Assembly: GCF_000308815.1 (NCBI RefSeq)
Contig: NZ_BAFX01000048.1
Location: 1-64,000 of the forward strand
DNA length: 64,000 nt
Direction: 5' to 3'
From: Nocardia concava NBRC 100430
GTDB lineage: Bacteria > Actinomycetota > Actinomycetes > Mycobacteriales > Mycobacteriaceae
The notes under the pieces were generated by a model, which made no database searches, was not told where the DNA came from, and saw only the letters and a list, made by a program, of their open reading frames with translations. The translations under genes were made by a program, and so were the position numbers. Numbering within the stretch: the first letter of the stretch is position 1; each line of letters begins with the position of its first letter. Shown piece by piece: positions 44,824 through 52,180 of the stretch.

Positions 44824-45018
44824 CTATCCCTGCCAGACCCCACTGGTGAGGAAGCTGTCCCACTGATCGGCGGAGAACACCAATGCGGGTCCGCTCGGAT
44901 CCTTCGAGTCCCTGACGCCCACCGCTCCGGTCGAAAGATGGGCGATCTCAACACAATCCGCGTTGGGCTGGCTTCGTGTGCTCTTGAACCATCTGGCATC
45001 GGACAGGTCTACAGTCAC
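44824..45018 (-). CDS. DUF397 protein
   Basis: A 64-residue protein with the DUF397 pattern: DLSDARWFKSTRSQPNADCVEIAHL, of which ARWFKSTRS and CVEIA are diagnostic, followed by VGVRDSKDP and FSADQWDSFL. Such proteins pair with XRE regulators carrying DUF5753, as in Streptomyces whiJ-like loci, and modulate their DNA binding. The GTG at 45018 overlaps the XRE stop (GTGA) and has AAGGAG eight bases upstream, so it is coupled to the frameshifted gene upstream. Confidence 0.88.
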   Translation of the reverse strand: MTVDLSDARWFKSTRSQPNADCVEIAHLSTGAVGVRDSKDPSGPALVFSADQWDSFLTSGVWQG

Positions 45019-45927
45019 GCCGCGCACTCCTTCGCGATCTGCTGCACCAACTGCTTGGTGTCATCCTCGGACAACGCTACTCGCTGAATATCGTTGATCG
45101 CCTGACGATGTCGGTCGATCATGTCGGTCCGTTCGAGATACAGGGCTCCTTCGAACCCTTCCACGTACACCACGGGCGGCTCGATGAGGTGGTTTGCGAG
45201 GGGTGGAAATTCCAGCAGAGTGAACGACTGGACGATCAGTCCGAGGTGGCTGCCGGAACTGAGGGGCACCACCCGGATCGAGACGCTGGGTCGTGTGGTG
45301 GCCACATCGAGGATGTGGTCCAGCTGCTCGACCATGACGGCAGGGCCGCCGGGTGTCTGCCGGATCACAGCTTCGGACAGCAGGATATTCACTCGAAAGT
45401 TCTTGTCCGCCAGTCGTACTTGTCGGTGGGCGGCCAGTTCGATGCGTCGATCGATATCGACGGACGGACGAATGGTTGGGATAGGCGATCCGGCTGACCG
45501 CCCGGCGATATCCGGTGGTTTGCAACAGTCCTGGCAGCAAAACCGTCTGATGGGTGGTCAAACGATTGGCGACGGCCTCCAAGCTCAAATAATGGTCGAA
45601 ATGAGGTGCGTACTGGTCTGTATATGCCTGCCACCAACCCTTGGTCGTACCGGCCAGTTTGGCCGCTTGTGCCTGGTCTCTGACCTCCTGCCACAGACCG
45701 AGCACCTCCTCACGTTCCCCGCCGCTGTCGGGTACCTCGTAGAGATCGAGCAGATCCCGAATCTGGCCCGTGGAGAGCTTCACCTTCTGCCCGTCTTCTA
45801 TTCGCCCAATGCTTTGCGGCGATAGATCGATGTGCAGCCCGGCGGTCAATTGGCTCTTACTTGCTTGTTCTCGGTAATTACGAAGCCTACGGCCGAGGGC
45901 CCGTCTGGGGAGCGATGATCCGACCAT
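45015..45927 (-). pseudogene. XRE regulator with DUF5753, frameshifted at a (CGTC)3 tract
   Basis: The N-terminal part (from 45927) has the helix-turn-helix SQLTAGLHIDLSPQSIGRIE and the start of DUF5753 (YLSLEAVANRLTTHQTVLLP, GLLQTTGYRRAV), up to PNHSSV. The remaining DUF5753 part (DIDRRIELAAHRQ to the end, QQIAKECAA) is in another frame. The break is at CGTCCGTCCGTC (complement of 45459-45470): with two CGTC units instead of three the frame is continuous and gives a normal protein of about 300 residues. As it stands the product would be truncated or wrong. It could be a phase-variable state, a mutation or a sequencing error. Confidence 0.82.
45459..45470. repeat. Tetranucleotide tract (GACG)3 inside the XRE gene
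   Basis: Three perfect GACG units on the plus strand (CGTC on the coding strand). Loss of one unit restores the reading frame of the XRE/DUF5753 gene. Confidence 0.85.
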
Positions 45928-46065
45928 TTCGTTTGCCTCGCTATCTGGGTGTATCCATTCTGGAATGCCAACTAATTTCGCTGCAAAGCTCGGCGGACAT
46001 TCCCAATTCTATTGCCGCAGGTGTCTACTGAACTCACGAACTCGAAAAGCCGAAGGGGGCAACGA

Positions 46066-46527
46066 ATGTCATCTCTGCCGTCGAAGGATCTGCTCCTGGA
46101 CGCGTGTGCGGGCAGCATCAGCGAGGCGCATCCGCTACTGCGGGCCGCCTACGAGCTGGCCAGTCTTCATGAGGCGCGGTACGTGGCGGATCTGTGTGGC
46201 CTGTTCGAAATCGACTGTGCTCGTGTCCGATTGATCCGCGAGATCGACCGCTGGACCGCGCAGGTGCTGCCTCGCCCCTTCGCCGCCGCGACCCTGCATA
46301 CGGAGACGCTCGGCATGGTGGTGGACCGGTTGGCTCAATTCTCCGTCGATGCCCGGAGCAGCCTGGGCGGTGCGGACGCCGAATGCCTCCGCCATCACAC
46401 CTGGACGCGGCTGGCCGAACTGTCCCTCGCCTACGCCGACCTCTCGCACGATCTCGCCGCGCGCACCCGCCGCATCCCCGAATCCGTCACGCCCCGCCCG
46501 GAAGCGCCCGAAAGAGGCTCCCGATGA
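46066..46527 (+). CDS. DUF4254 domain protein (paralogue 2)
   Basis: A 153-residue protein with the same blocks as the gene at 10265-10882: IREIDRWTAQVLPRPFAAAT, then LHTETLGMVVDRLAQFSVDA, then TRLAELSLAYADLSHDLA. It lacks the Ser/Asp-rich insert of its paralogue. The ATG at 46066 has GAAGGGGG upstream. It is divergent from the frameshifted XRE gene, 138 bases away, and could be its regulatory target. The molecular function of DUF4254 proteins is not established. Confidence 0.8.
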   Translation: MSSLPSKDLLLDACAGSISEAHPLLRAAYELASLHEARYVADLCGLFEIDCARVRLIREIDRWTAQVLPRPFAAATLHTETLGMVVDRLAQFSVDARSSLGGADAECLRHHTWTRLAELSLAYADLSHDLAARTRRIPESVTPRPEAPERGSR

Positions 46528-46640
46528 CCGGGAGCGGGCCGAGCGAATCGCTGTGAAATCCTGGCCTTTTTCTTCGGTGATTGAACTGGCCGACCCCGCC
46601 GTCGAAACTGGATTCTCGACGTTTGCTGGAGGCGAAGCTG

Positions 46641-47726
46641 ATGGGTTGGCGAAGAACGCTCGGACTGCTCAGTGTCCTGATCATGTCCGTCAGTACCCTG
46701 TTCGCGCTGTCCGTCAATCCGCGCGCGTCGGCCACCGGTCCGCATAGCGAGGAATTCACCAACCCCATCCTCGTGCCCGGCGCCGACCCCAGCATGGCCT
46801 ACTATCAGGGCCGCTTCCACCTGGTTCAGGGCGACGTCTACAACAACGACAACATCGTCATCCGGTCGTCGGACACCCTGGGCGGCCTGGCCGACAGCAA
46901 GCCGGTCGTCGTCTGGGAACACCCGTCCTGCCCCGGCCCCGCCTGCACCCGGGTCTGGGCACCCGAACTCCAGCACATCGGTGACCGCTGGTGGATCTAC
47001 TTCGCCGCCCAATCCGACGACCGCAACGAATCCCACCGCATGTACGCCCTCCGCTCCACGGGCGACGACCCCACCGGCCCCTACGAATACCAAGGCCCAC
47101 TGGACCTCCCCGGCGGCTGGGCCATCGACGGCACCTACCTCCAATACGCCAACGCCGCCTACTTCTTCTGGTCCTGCCTGCGCGACCCCGATGACACACG
47201 GGTACAAGACATTTGCGTCGTCAAGATGTCGGATCCCATGACGCCCACCGGCGATCGCGTCAGCATCGCAACCCCCGCCGCCGCCTGGGAAACCATCCCC
47301 AACGACGCCGACCTCCTGATCAACGAGGCCCCACAACCCCTGATCGCCCCCAACGGCAGCCTCTTCCTGACCTTCTCGGCCAACGCCAGCTTCGACGACA
47401 CCTACCGCCTTGGCCTCCTAGAACTCTCCCGCGGCGCGAACCCCCTGGACCCGAAGGGCTGGACCAAGTCCGGCGGCCCCGTCCTACCGGGCTCCACCGG
47501 CGCAATAGCCCCGGGCCACAACGGTTTCCTCACCATCGACGGCCACCCCTGGATCGCCTACCACGCCCGCCTGGAACCCAACACCGGCTGGGCAGGCCGC
47601 AGCATCCGAGTCCAACCCATGAACTTCACCCCCAAGGGCCGCCCCCAATTCGGCATGGCCCTCGGCCCCGACGCCCCCATCATGATCGACGCCCAGCCCC
47701 CGAATCCCGCTGCCGCACCGGGCTGA
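46641..47726 (+). CDS. Secreted glycoside hydrolase, family 43-like
   Basis: A 361-residue exported enzyme. Residues 1-32 form a signal peptide (RRTLGLLSVLIMSVSTLFAL). The five-bladed propeller carries the GH43 triad candidates: D49 in PGADPSM (base), an Asp in WAIDGTYL (pKa modulator) and Glu in INEAPQPL (acid). APGHNGF is another family block, and WAPELQHIGDRWWIYFAA is the usual second strand pair. GH43 enzymes are arabinofuranosidases, arabinanases or xylosidases. In a mycolata host, remodelling of arabinogalactan or plant arabinan use are both possible. GGAGG precedes the ATG. Confidence 0.9.
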   Translation: MGWRRTLGLLSVLIMSVSTLFALSVNPRASATGPHSEEFTNPILVPGADPSMAYYQGRFHLVQGDVYNNDNIVIRSSDTLGGLADSKPVVVWEHPSCPGPACTRVWAPELQHIGDRWWIYFAAQSDDRNESHRMYALRSTGDDPTGPYEYQGPLDLPGGWAIDGTYLQYANAAYFFWSCLRDPDDTRVQDICVVKMSDPMTPTGDRVSIATPAAAWETIPNDADLLINEAPQPLIAPNGSLFLTFSANASFDDTYRLGLLELSRGANPLDPKGWTKSGGPVLPGSTGAIAPGHNGFLTIDGHPWIAYHARLEPNTGWAGRSIRVQPMNFTPKGRPQFGMALGPDAPIMIDAQPPNPAAAPG

Positions 47727-48321
47727 TGGCCGTCAGGTGGTCACTGGCCCGGTCGCGGTACGTCGCCGCGCCACGCGCCGGTCTCGTGGGGCTGGTTCTC
47801 GATGACGGCGGATGCGAAAAAGGCCGTGCCGCATCCCATTTGGGCGCGATCCAATACGGCCGCACGGCGGAGAAGATCAACCCCGCGACGATCGACTTGT
47901 GGCTGTCGCTACGGCGATAACCGGTTTCTCGGCAGTTAACCGCGCGGAACAGGTCGGATCGGCCGTGGAAATACCGGTGCGTCAACGTCCCGGAACCGGG
48001 TATGCGAACTTTGTCCGAGGGCTACCTGTAGCCCGAGTGCAGGCGCTTCGTGCGGCTCGCGGCTGAGCACGGCATCAACGGCGATGGTTCCCGCAACGGT
48101 GCGGGATTCGGGCAAGCCGCGAGCACCGAAACCGGCTCGACGGTGCGCAATCCTGGAGAGGGAGTCCGACCATGCCCGATGCGTCCAGCCGCGCGCTCGA
48201 CGAGGCGGCGCGTCCTTGTCGCGGCTCGGTCACTGACCGCCGGTGGCGCCGCCCATAGACGACTGGTCCCGCCCGAGCAATCGGGCGGGGCCCCAGTTCG
48301 AAGTTCCGCGGGCCGGACCGT
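47727..48321. other. Intergenic region without a convincing gene
   Basis: About 600 bases after the GH43 gene. It holds a small GGGCTAC-CT-GTAGCCC dyad at 48019-48034, a weak 28-codon frame at 48172-48258 with GGAGAGGGAG upstream, and the terminator at 48268-48289. No conserved-looking protein, RNA gene or mobile element was recognised. Confidence 0.4.
48268..48289. terminator. Hairpin terminator downstream of hemerythrin gene
   Basis: CCCGCCCGA-GCAA-TCGGGCGGG has 9-bp arms and a GNRA tetraloop. It lies 32 bases after the stop of the hemerythrin gene (minus strand). There is no T run. Confidence 0.6.
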
Positions 48322-49053
48322 TCACGCTCCCCGCGGCTCGCTGATGGCGTCGCGGACCCGGTCGAGCATGGCCGCGAACGGCCCGACCAGCAGATTGGCC
48401 TTCGCCGATTCCACGCCCTGATGCGGGCGGGTCGGAGCCAGTGCCTCGGCGATCTCGACCGCGCGCCGCATGGCCCGCAGCTGACGGGGCTCCAATTCCT
48501 CACGCAGCAGCGAGAATTCGTCCTGCTCCTCGTGCTCGGCGTGCTCGATGACGTCCTCGCGCAACTGCGCCAGCCCCTTCTCGAACTCGGTGGAGTCGAT
48601 ATCGAGCGATTCGAGCTCGGCCAATTGCTGCTTGGCCTGGTTCTCCTCCGCGAGCCGGGCATCGATCACCGTTGCCCCGTCCTCGATTTCGCCGCGGGCG
48701 CGCGGGTGAATGATCTCCTCCTCGGCCGTCTCGTGCACCGCCAGCAGCCGCCGCAACTGCCGGAACTTTGCCTCCCGCTCCGCCGGATCGGAGGCGTCCA
48801 AGGTCTCGGTGAACAGCGTTTTGATCTGCTCGTGCTGGCGCAGCAGCAATTCGATGGCGTCGCCGATGCCCTCGGGTTCGCTGCTCGGCTGCGCCCGGCC
48901 CGGATCGTTGTCGTGGCTGTGCGCGCCCGCCTGCCGCGGATCGGCCGAATTCTTCTCCCCGAAGCTGCCGCTGCTGGCCTTGCCGCCCTTGCCGGCCTGC
49001 TCGACAGTGTCCGGGCGATTGCCGAATTGTCCTGGATTGCCGGTGTTTGCCAT
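48322..49053 (-). CDS. Hemerythrin HHE-domain protein
   Basis: A 243-residue protein. The first 65 residues are Gly/Ser/Asn-rich and disordered. The HHE domain follows, with iron-ligand candidates in LLRQHEQIKTLF, LAVHETAEEEIIHP and IEHAEHEEQDEF, which fit an O2- or NO-binding di-iron four-helix bundle. The C-terminal 50 residues carry the TRPHQGVESAKANLLVGPF segment seen in actinobacterial HHE proteins. AGGAGG precedes the ATG at 49053. A role in oxidative or nitrosative stress is likely. Confidence 0.88.
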   Translation of the reverse strand: MANTGNPGQFGNRPDTVEQAGKGGKASSGSFGEKNSADPRQAGAHSHDNDPGRAQPSSEPEGIGDAIELLLRQHEQIKTLFTETLDASDPAEREAKFRQLRRLLAVHETAEEEIIHPRARGEIEDGATVIDARLAEENQAKQQLAELESLDIDSTEFEKGLAQLREDVIEHAEHEEQDEFSLLREELEPRQLRAMRRAVEIAEALAPTRPHQGVESAKANLLVGPFAAMLDRVRDAISEPRGA

Positions 49054-49223
49054 GGGATGTTCCTCCTGTAGGCGAACAAGTCGCCGGCATGCGGGCCGGG
49101 TTCGCTCGCCGTACCCCGATTCGGCTGGTTCACGCACGATCGAGAGTGTTTGCGGGCGCAGCGACCGAGCGTTGTCGCCCGTGGGAGAGGCGGCCGCCGC
49201 AGCTGATTCGAGAGGATGAGGTG

Positions 49224-49310
49224 ATGTCCGAAACCGACGATCTCGCACAACGTCTGGCCGAAGCGGTCGGCCGGACGGGCCTTACGGTTGCGGCGCAGTT
49301 TATGCCGTGA
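49224..49310 (+). CDS. Possible 28-residue peptide or truncated gene
   Basis: ATG at 49224 with GAGG eight bases upstream, TGA at 49308. The product MSETDDLAQRLAEAVGRTGL plus eight residues looks like the N-terminus of a longer helical protein. It lies between the divergent hemerythrin start and the end of the TetR gene. It may be a genuine short gene or a remnant, and the support is weak. Confidence 0.3.
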   Translation: MSETDDLAQRLAEAVGRTGLTVAAQFMP

Positions 49311-49326
49311 TCGGGGCGCCGGTGGG

Positions 49327-49977
49327 TCAGTCCGAGCGGGGGAGGTCCAGCGGGGGGAGGGGGCGGTGGCAGATTTCGTGGGCTTCTTCGGGGGAGAGGC
49401 CGAACATGCGGAGTAGGTCTTCGGCTACCTGGTCGGCGGATTCGGCGTCGTCGCGCTCGGGGTGGTCGTGTAGTAGGCGGCCGAGGCAGAGGGCCGCGCC
49501 GGCGACGATGGTCATCGACAGGTCCGGGTCTTGGATGGTGAAGCGCCCGGCTTTGGCCGCGGCCTCGATGTCGCGGCGGGCGCGGGGGGCGAGCCCGCGG
49601 TCCGAGTTCGCCAGGCTGAGGCCGTTGTTGAGCAGGACCTTGCTGAGGGTGGGGTGCAAGCGGTGCAGGCGGCCGGTGAGGCGGAAGCTCTGCGCGAAGA
49701 CCTGAGCCGGGTCTTCGACGTCCTCGCACAGCAGGTCGAGCAGGGCGCCGTGGCGGTCGAGCGCTTCCTCGACGGCGGCCTGGAACAGTTCCTCGCGGCT
49801 CTGGAAGTGGTTGTAGAACGAGCCCATTCCGACGTCGGCGGCCTGGGTGATCTCCAGGATCGGCACGTTGATCTTGCCGTCGGCCAGCAACGATTGCGCC
49901 GCGCCGACCAGTGCGGCGCGCGTGCGGGCCTTGCGGCGTTCCAGGCGATTGGGTCCCGACCCGTTGCTCGCGGTCAT
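49327..49977 (-). CDS. TetR-family regulator of the ring-cleavage operon
   Basis: A 216-residue repressor. The helix-turn-helix lies at residues about 15-60, with INVPILEITQAADVGMGSFY and NHFQSREELF. The ligand domain has RLTGRLHRLHPTLSKVLLNN. The ATG at 49977 has GAGAGG upstream and is preferred over an earlier in-frame GTG at 50028. It is divergent from the extradiol dioxygenase operon. Two TGACG-N4-CGTCA palindromes lie between them, and a third precedes the MMPL gene, so this protein probably controls both units. Confidence 0.9.
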   Translation of the reverse strand: MTASNGSGPNRLERRKARTRAALVGAAQSLLADGKINVPILEITQAADVGMGSFYNHFQSREELFQAAVEEALDRHGALLDLLCEDVEDPAQVFAQSFRLTGRLHRLHPTLSKVLLNNGLSLANSDRGLAPRARRDIEAAAKAGRFTIQDPDLSMTIVAGAALCLGRLLHDHPERDDAESADQVAEDLLRMFGLSPEEAHEICHRPLPPLDLPRSD

Positions 49978-50031
49978 CGATACACCTCTCCTGCTGTCCA
50001 GACTCAACATCGTAGCCGCTCGACTCAATAT

Positions 50032-50045
50032 TGACGGAATCGTCA
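50032..50045. promoter_or_regulatory. TetR operator candidate 1 (TGACG-GAAT-CGTCA)
   Basis: A 14-bp palindrome with perfect 5-bp arms, 55 bases before the TetR start. The same arms and spacing recur at 50077-50090 and 56018-56031. Confidence 0.65.
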
Positions 50046-50076
50046 GATAACCCTTGACTGACTCCCCACTCGTAAG

Positions 50077-50090
50077 TGACGATATCGTCA
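50077..50090. promoter_or_regulatory. TetR operator candidate 2 (TGACG-ATAT-CGTCA)
   Basis: A perfect 14-bp palindrome 22 bases before the dioxygenase ATG, 45 bases from candidate 1. Its position would block expression of the ring-cleavage operon. Confidence 0.7.
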
Positions 50091-50111
50091 GTACTTGGAA
50101 GGGAGTGGTCG

Positions 50112-51245
50112 ATGAGCGGCCATCACGATGTACACAGCGGTCTGCACAGCGAGCAGGGGGCGCACGCGGGCGAGCATCCGGGCCGAGCGCGCAATCCCGT
50201 GATCAAGGTGCTGGACCTGGCATGGCTGGAGTTCGAAAAGCCCGACCTGGACGGGGCGGAGGCTTTCGCCCACGCCTTCGGATTCGCGACCGCCGCGCGC
50301 ACGGCCGACGAGTTGCAGCTGCGCGGGACCGATCCGGGCGCGCCCTGCGTGCTCATCCGGCGGGGCGAGCGCTCGCGCTTCGTCGGTCCGGCCTTTCGTG
50401 CCGCCGACTCCGCCGATCTGCTGCGGCTGGCCGACGCGACCGGTGCGCGAGCCGTGCCATTGCCGGAATCGCTGGGCGGACTGACCGTCGACCTGGCCGA
50501 TCCGAGCCGGCTGCGGGTGCGAGTGGTCGCCGAGACCCACGAACTGGAGGCTTTGCCGACGCAGCAGCCGCATGTCTTCAACTTCGGGCACGAGGTGGCC
50601 CGGGCGAATGCCACGCAGCGACCGCTCCGCGCACCCGCACGCGTGCGCAGGCTCGGACACGTGGTGATCCAGTCGACGAGATATCGCGAGACCCTCGACT
50701 GGTATCTGCAGAATCTGGGTCTGATCGTCAGCGACTTCCTCTACTACCCGGGCCAGCGGGAGCGCGGCCCGGTCATGAGTTTCATTCGCTGCGACCGGGG
50801 TTCGGTGCCGGCCGACCATCACACGCTCGCGCTGACGCTCGGGCCGTCGAACCGCTATGTGCACTCGGCGTATCAGGTCGCGGACCTGGATGCGCTCGCG
50901 GCCGGTGGAGAGTACCTGCGCGAGCAGGGTTATCGCCGATCGTGGGGGATCGGCCGCCATATCCAGGGCAGTCAGATCTTCGACTACTGGCGTGATCCCG
51001 ACGGGTTCATGGTCGAGCACTTCAGCGACGGCGACATGTTCGATTGCACCCTCGAGCCGGGCTGGGCGCCGATGAGCGCTTCCGGGCTGGCGCAGTGGGG
51101 CCCGCCCGTGACCAAGGACTTCCTCGGCATCAAGCCCGGAGCCGAATCGCTGCGCGAACTGCGTTCGATCGTCGAGGCGCTGCGTGAGGACAACGAATTC
51201 GATATCCGCCGCCTGCGCGGCCTGATGAAAGTGGCCAATTCATGA
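50112..51245 (+). CDS. Extradiol ring-cleavage dioxygenase (VOC superfamily) with His-rich N-terminus
   Basis: A 377-residue two-domain protein of the BphC type, which opens catechols next to the two hydroxyls using Fe(II). Metal ligands are predicted as H183 (LGHVVIQ), H237 (ADHHTLAL) and E302 (MVEHFSDGD), all in the second domain. The DPDGFMVEHFSDGD block is characteristic. The first 22 residues contain seven histidines, which is unusual. GGAAGGGAG precedes the ATG. It is the first gene of a five-gene operon, and its stop overlaps the next start (ATGA). Confidence 0.88.
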   Translation: MSGHHDVHSGLHSEQGAHAGEHPGRARNPVIKVLDLAWLEFEKPDLDGAEAFAHAFGFATAARTADELQLRGTDPGAPCVLIRRGERSRFVGPAFRAADSADLLRLADATGARAVPLPESLGGLTVDLADPSRLRVRVVAETHELEALPTQQPHVFNFGHEVARANATQRPLRAPARVRRLGHVVIQSTRYRETLDWYLQNLGLIVSDFLYYPGQRERGPVMSFIRCDRGSVPADHHTLALTLGPSNRYVHSAYQVADLDALAAGGEYLREQGYRRSWGIGRHIQGSQIFDYWRDPDGFMVEHFSDGDMFDCTLEPGWAPMSASGLAQWGPPVTKDFLGIKPGAESLRELRSIVEALREDNEFDIRRLRGLMKVANS

Positions 51246-52180
51246 GCACATCCATCCTCCGCACCGCCGACGCCTGGTGGGTGCAGACGCCGGCCGGTGC
51301 CGCCCGCATCGATACCACCGCGACGACCACGCGGGAACTGCTCGCCGATCGTGAGGCGATCGCCACGGCCGCGTCCGGCACGGAAACCGTGGCGGTGGAA
51401 AGCCTTTCGCTGATCTCCCCGGTGACCGCGCCGTGTCGCGTGGTGGCGCAGATGACGAATTTCGCCTCCCACGTGAAGGACTCGGGGATGGACCCCGAGA
51501 CGGTGCCGCTCACGTTCTTCCGCAAGACATCCGGATCGATCAGCGGACCTCATGACGACGTCATCCGGCCCGCGCATGTGCAGCTGCTCGACTACGAGGT
51601 CGAGATCGGCCTTGTGTTCGGCCGCGAAATGCCGGTCGGCTCCGACGTCTCGGCGGAGAACCTTTCGGATTACGTCGCGGGCCTGGTGGTCACGAACGAT
51701 GTCTCGGCGCGCGATGTGCAGCTGCCGAAAACCCAGTTCTACGAGGCGAAGTCGTATCCGACCTTCACCCCCGTCGGCCCGGCGCTGGTGCTGCTGGACG
51801 CCGATGAGCTGAAGCGGTTCGGGGATCTGCGGCTGCGACTGTGGGTCAACGGTCAAGTGCGCCAGGACATGACGGTCGCGGACATGATCTACCGGCCGGT
51901 GGAGACGCTGCGCGCGCTGACCCGCTTCCAGCGCATGGACGCGGGGGATCTGCTGCTCACCGGCACCCCGATCGGCACCGCGCTCAGCGCCCCGCCCAAG
52001 CCGGTGCAGTTCATCGCCTCGCTGCTGCCGCCGAAGGTCAAGTGGAAGATGTTCTTCCAGGGCCAGGCCAAGAATCCGAAGTATCTGAAGGACGGGGACG
52101 TGGTCGAGGCCGCGATCGACACCGATGACGGCGCCCTCGACCTGGGCCGCCAGCGCACGGTCGTGAGGTACGCCCGGTGA
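51242..52180 (+). CDS. Fumarylacetoacetate-hydrolase-family enzyme
   Basis: A 312-residue FAH-fold enzyme. The metal-binding blocks are LLDYEVEIGLVFGREM and VVTNDVSARDVQL, and LLLTGTPIGTA is the usual C-terminal motif. In meta-cleavage pathways these enzymes hydrolyse or decarboxylate the ring-opened product, the expected role after the dioxygenase encoded just before it. The start and stop overlap both neighbours by four bases, so translation is coupled. The exact reaction cannot be read from sequence. Confidence 0.87.
   Translation: MSTSILRTADAWWVQTPAGAARIDTTATTTRELLADREAIATAASGTETVAVESLSLISPVTAPCRVVAQMTNFASHVKDSGMDPETVPLTFFRKTSGSISGPHDDVIRPAHVQLLDYEVEIGLVFGREMPVGSDVSAENLSDYVAGLVVTNDVSARDVQLPKTQFYEAKSYPTFTPVGPALVLLDADELKRFGDLRLRLWVNGQVRQDMTVADMIYRPVETLRALTRFQRMDAGDLLLTGTPIGTALSAPPKPVQFIASLLPPKVKWKMFFQGQAKNPKYLKDGDVVEAAIDTDDGALDLGRQRTVVRYAR

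Noticed and set aside
48019..48034. GGGCTAC-CT-GTAGCCC hairpin as a terminator of the GH43 gene
   Set aside because: It lies about 290 bases after the stop, has a two-base loop and no T run.
48172..48258. 28-codon frame with a fair ribosome site
   Set aside because: The product is Arg/Ala-rich and ends in basic residues without a sign of conservation. Support is too weak to list as a gene.
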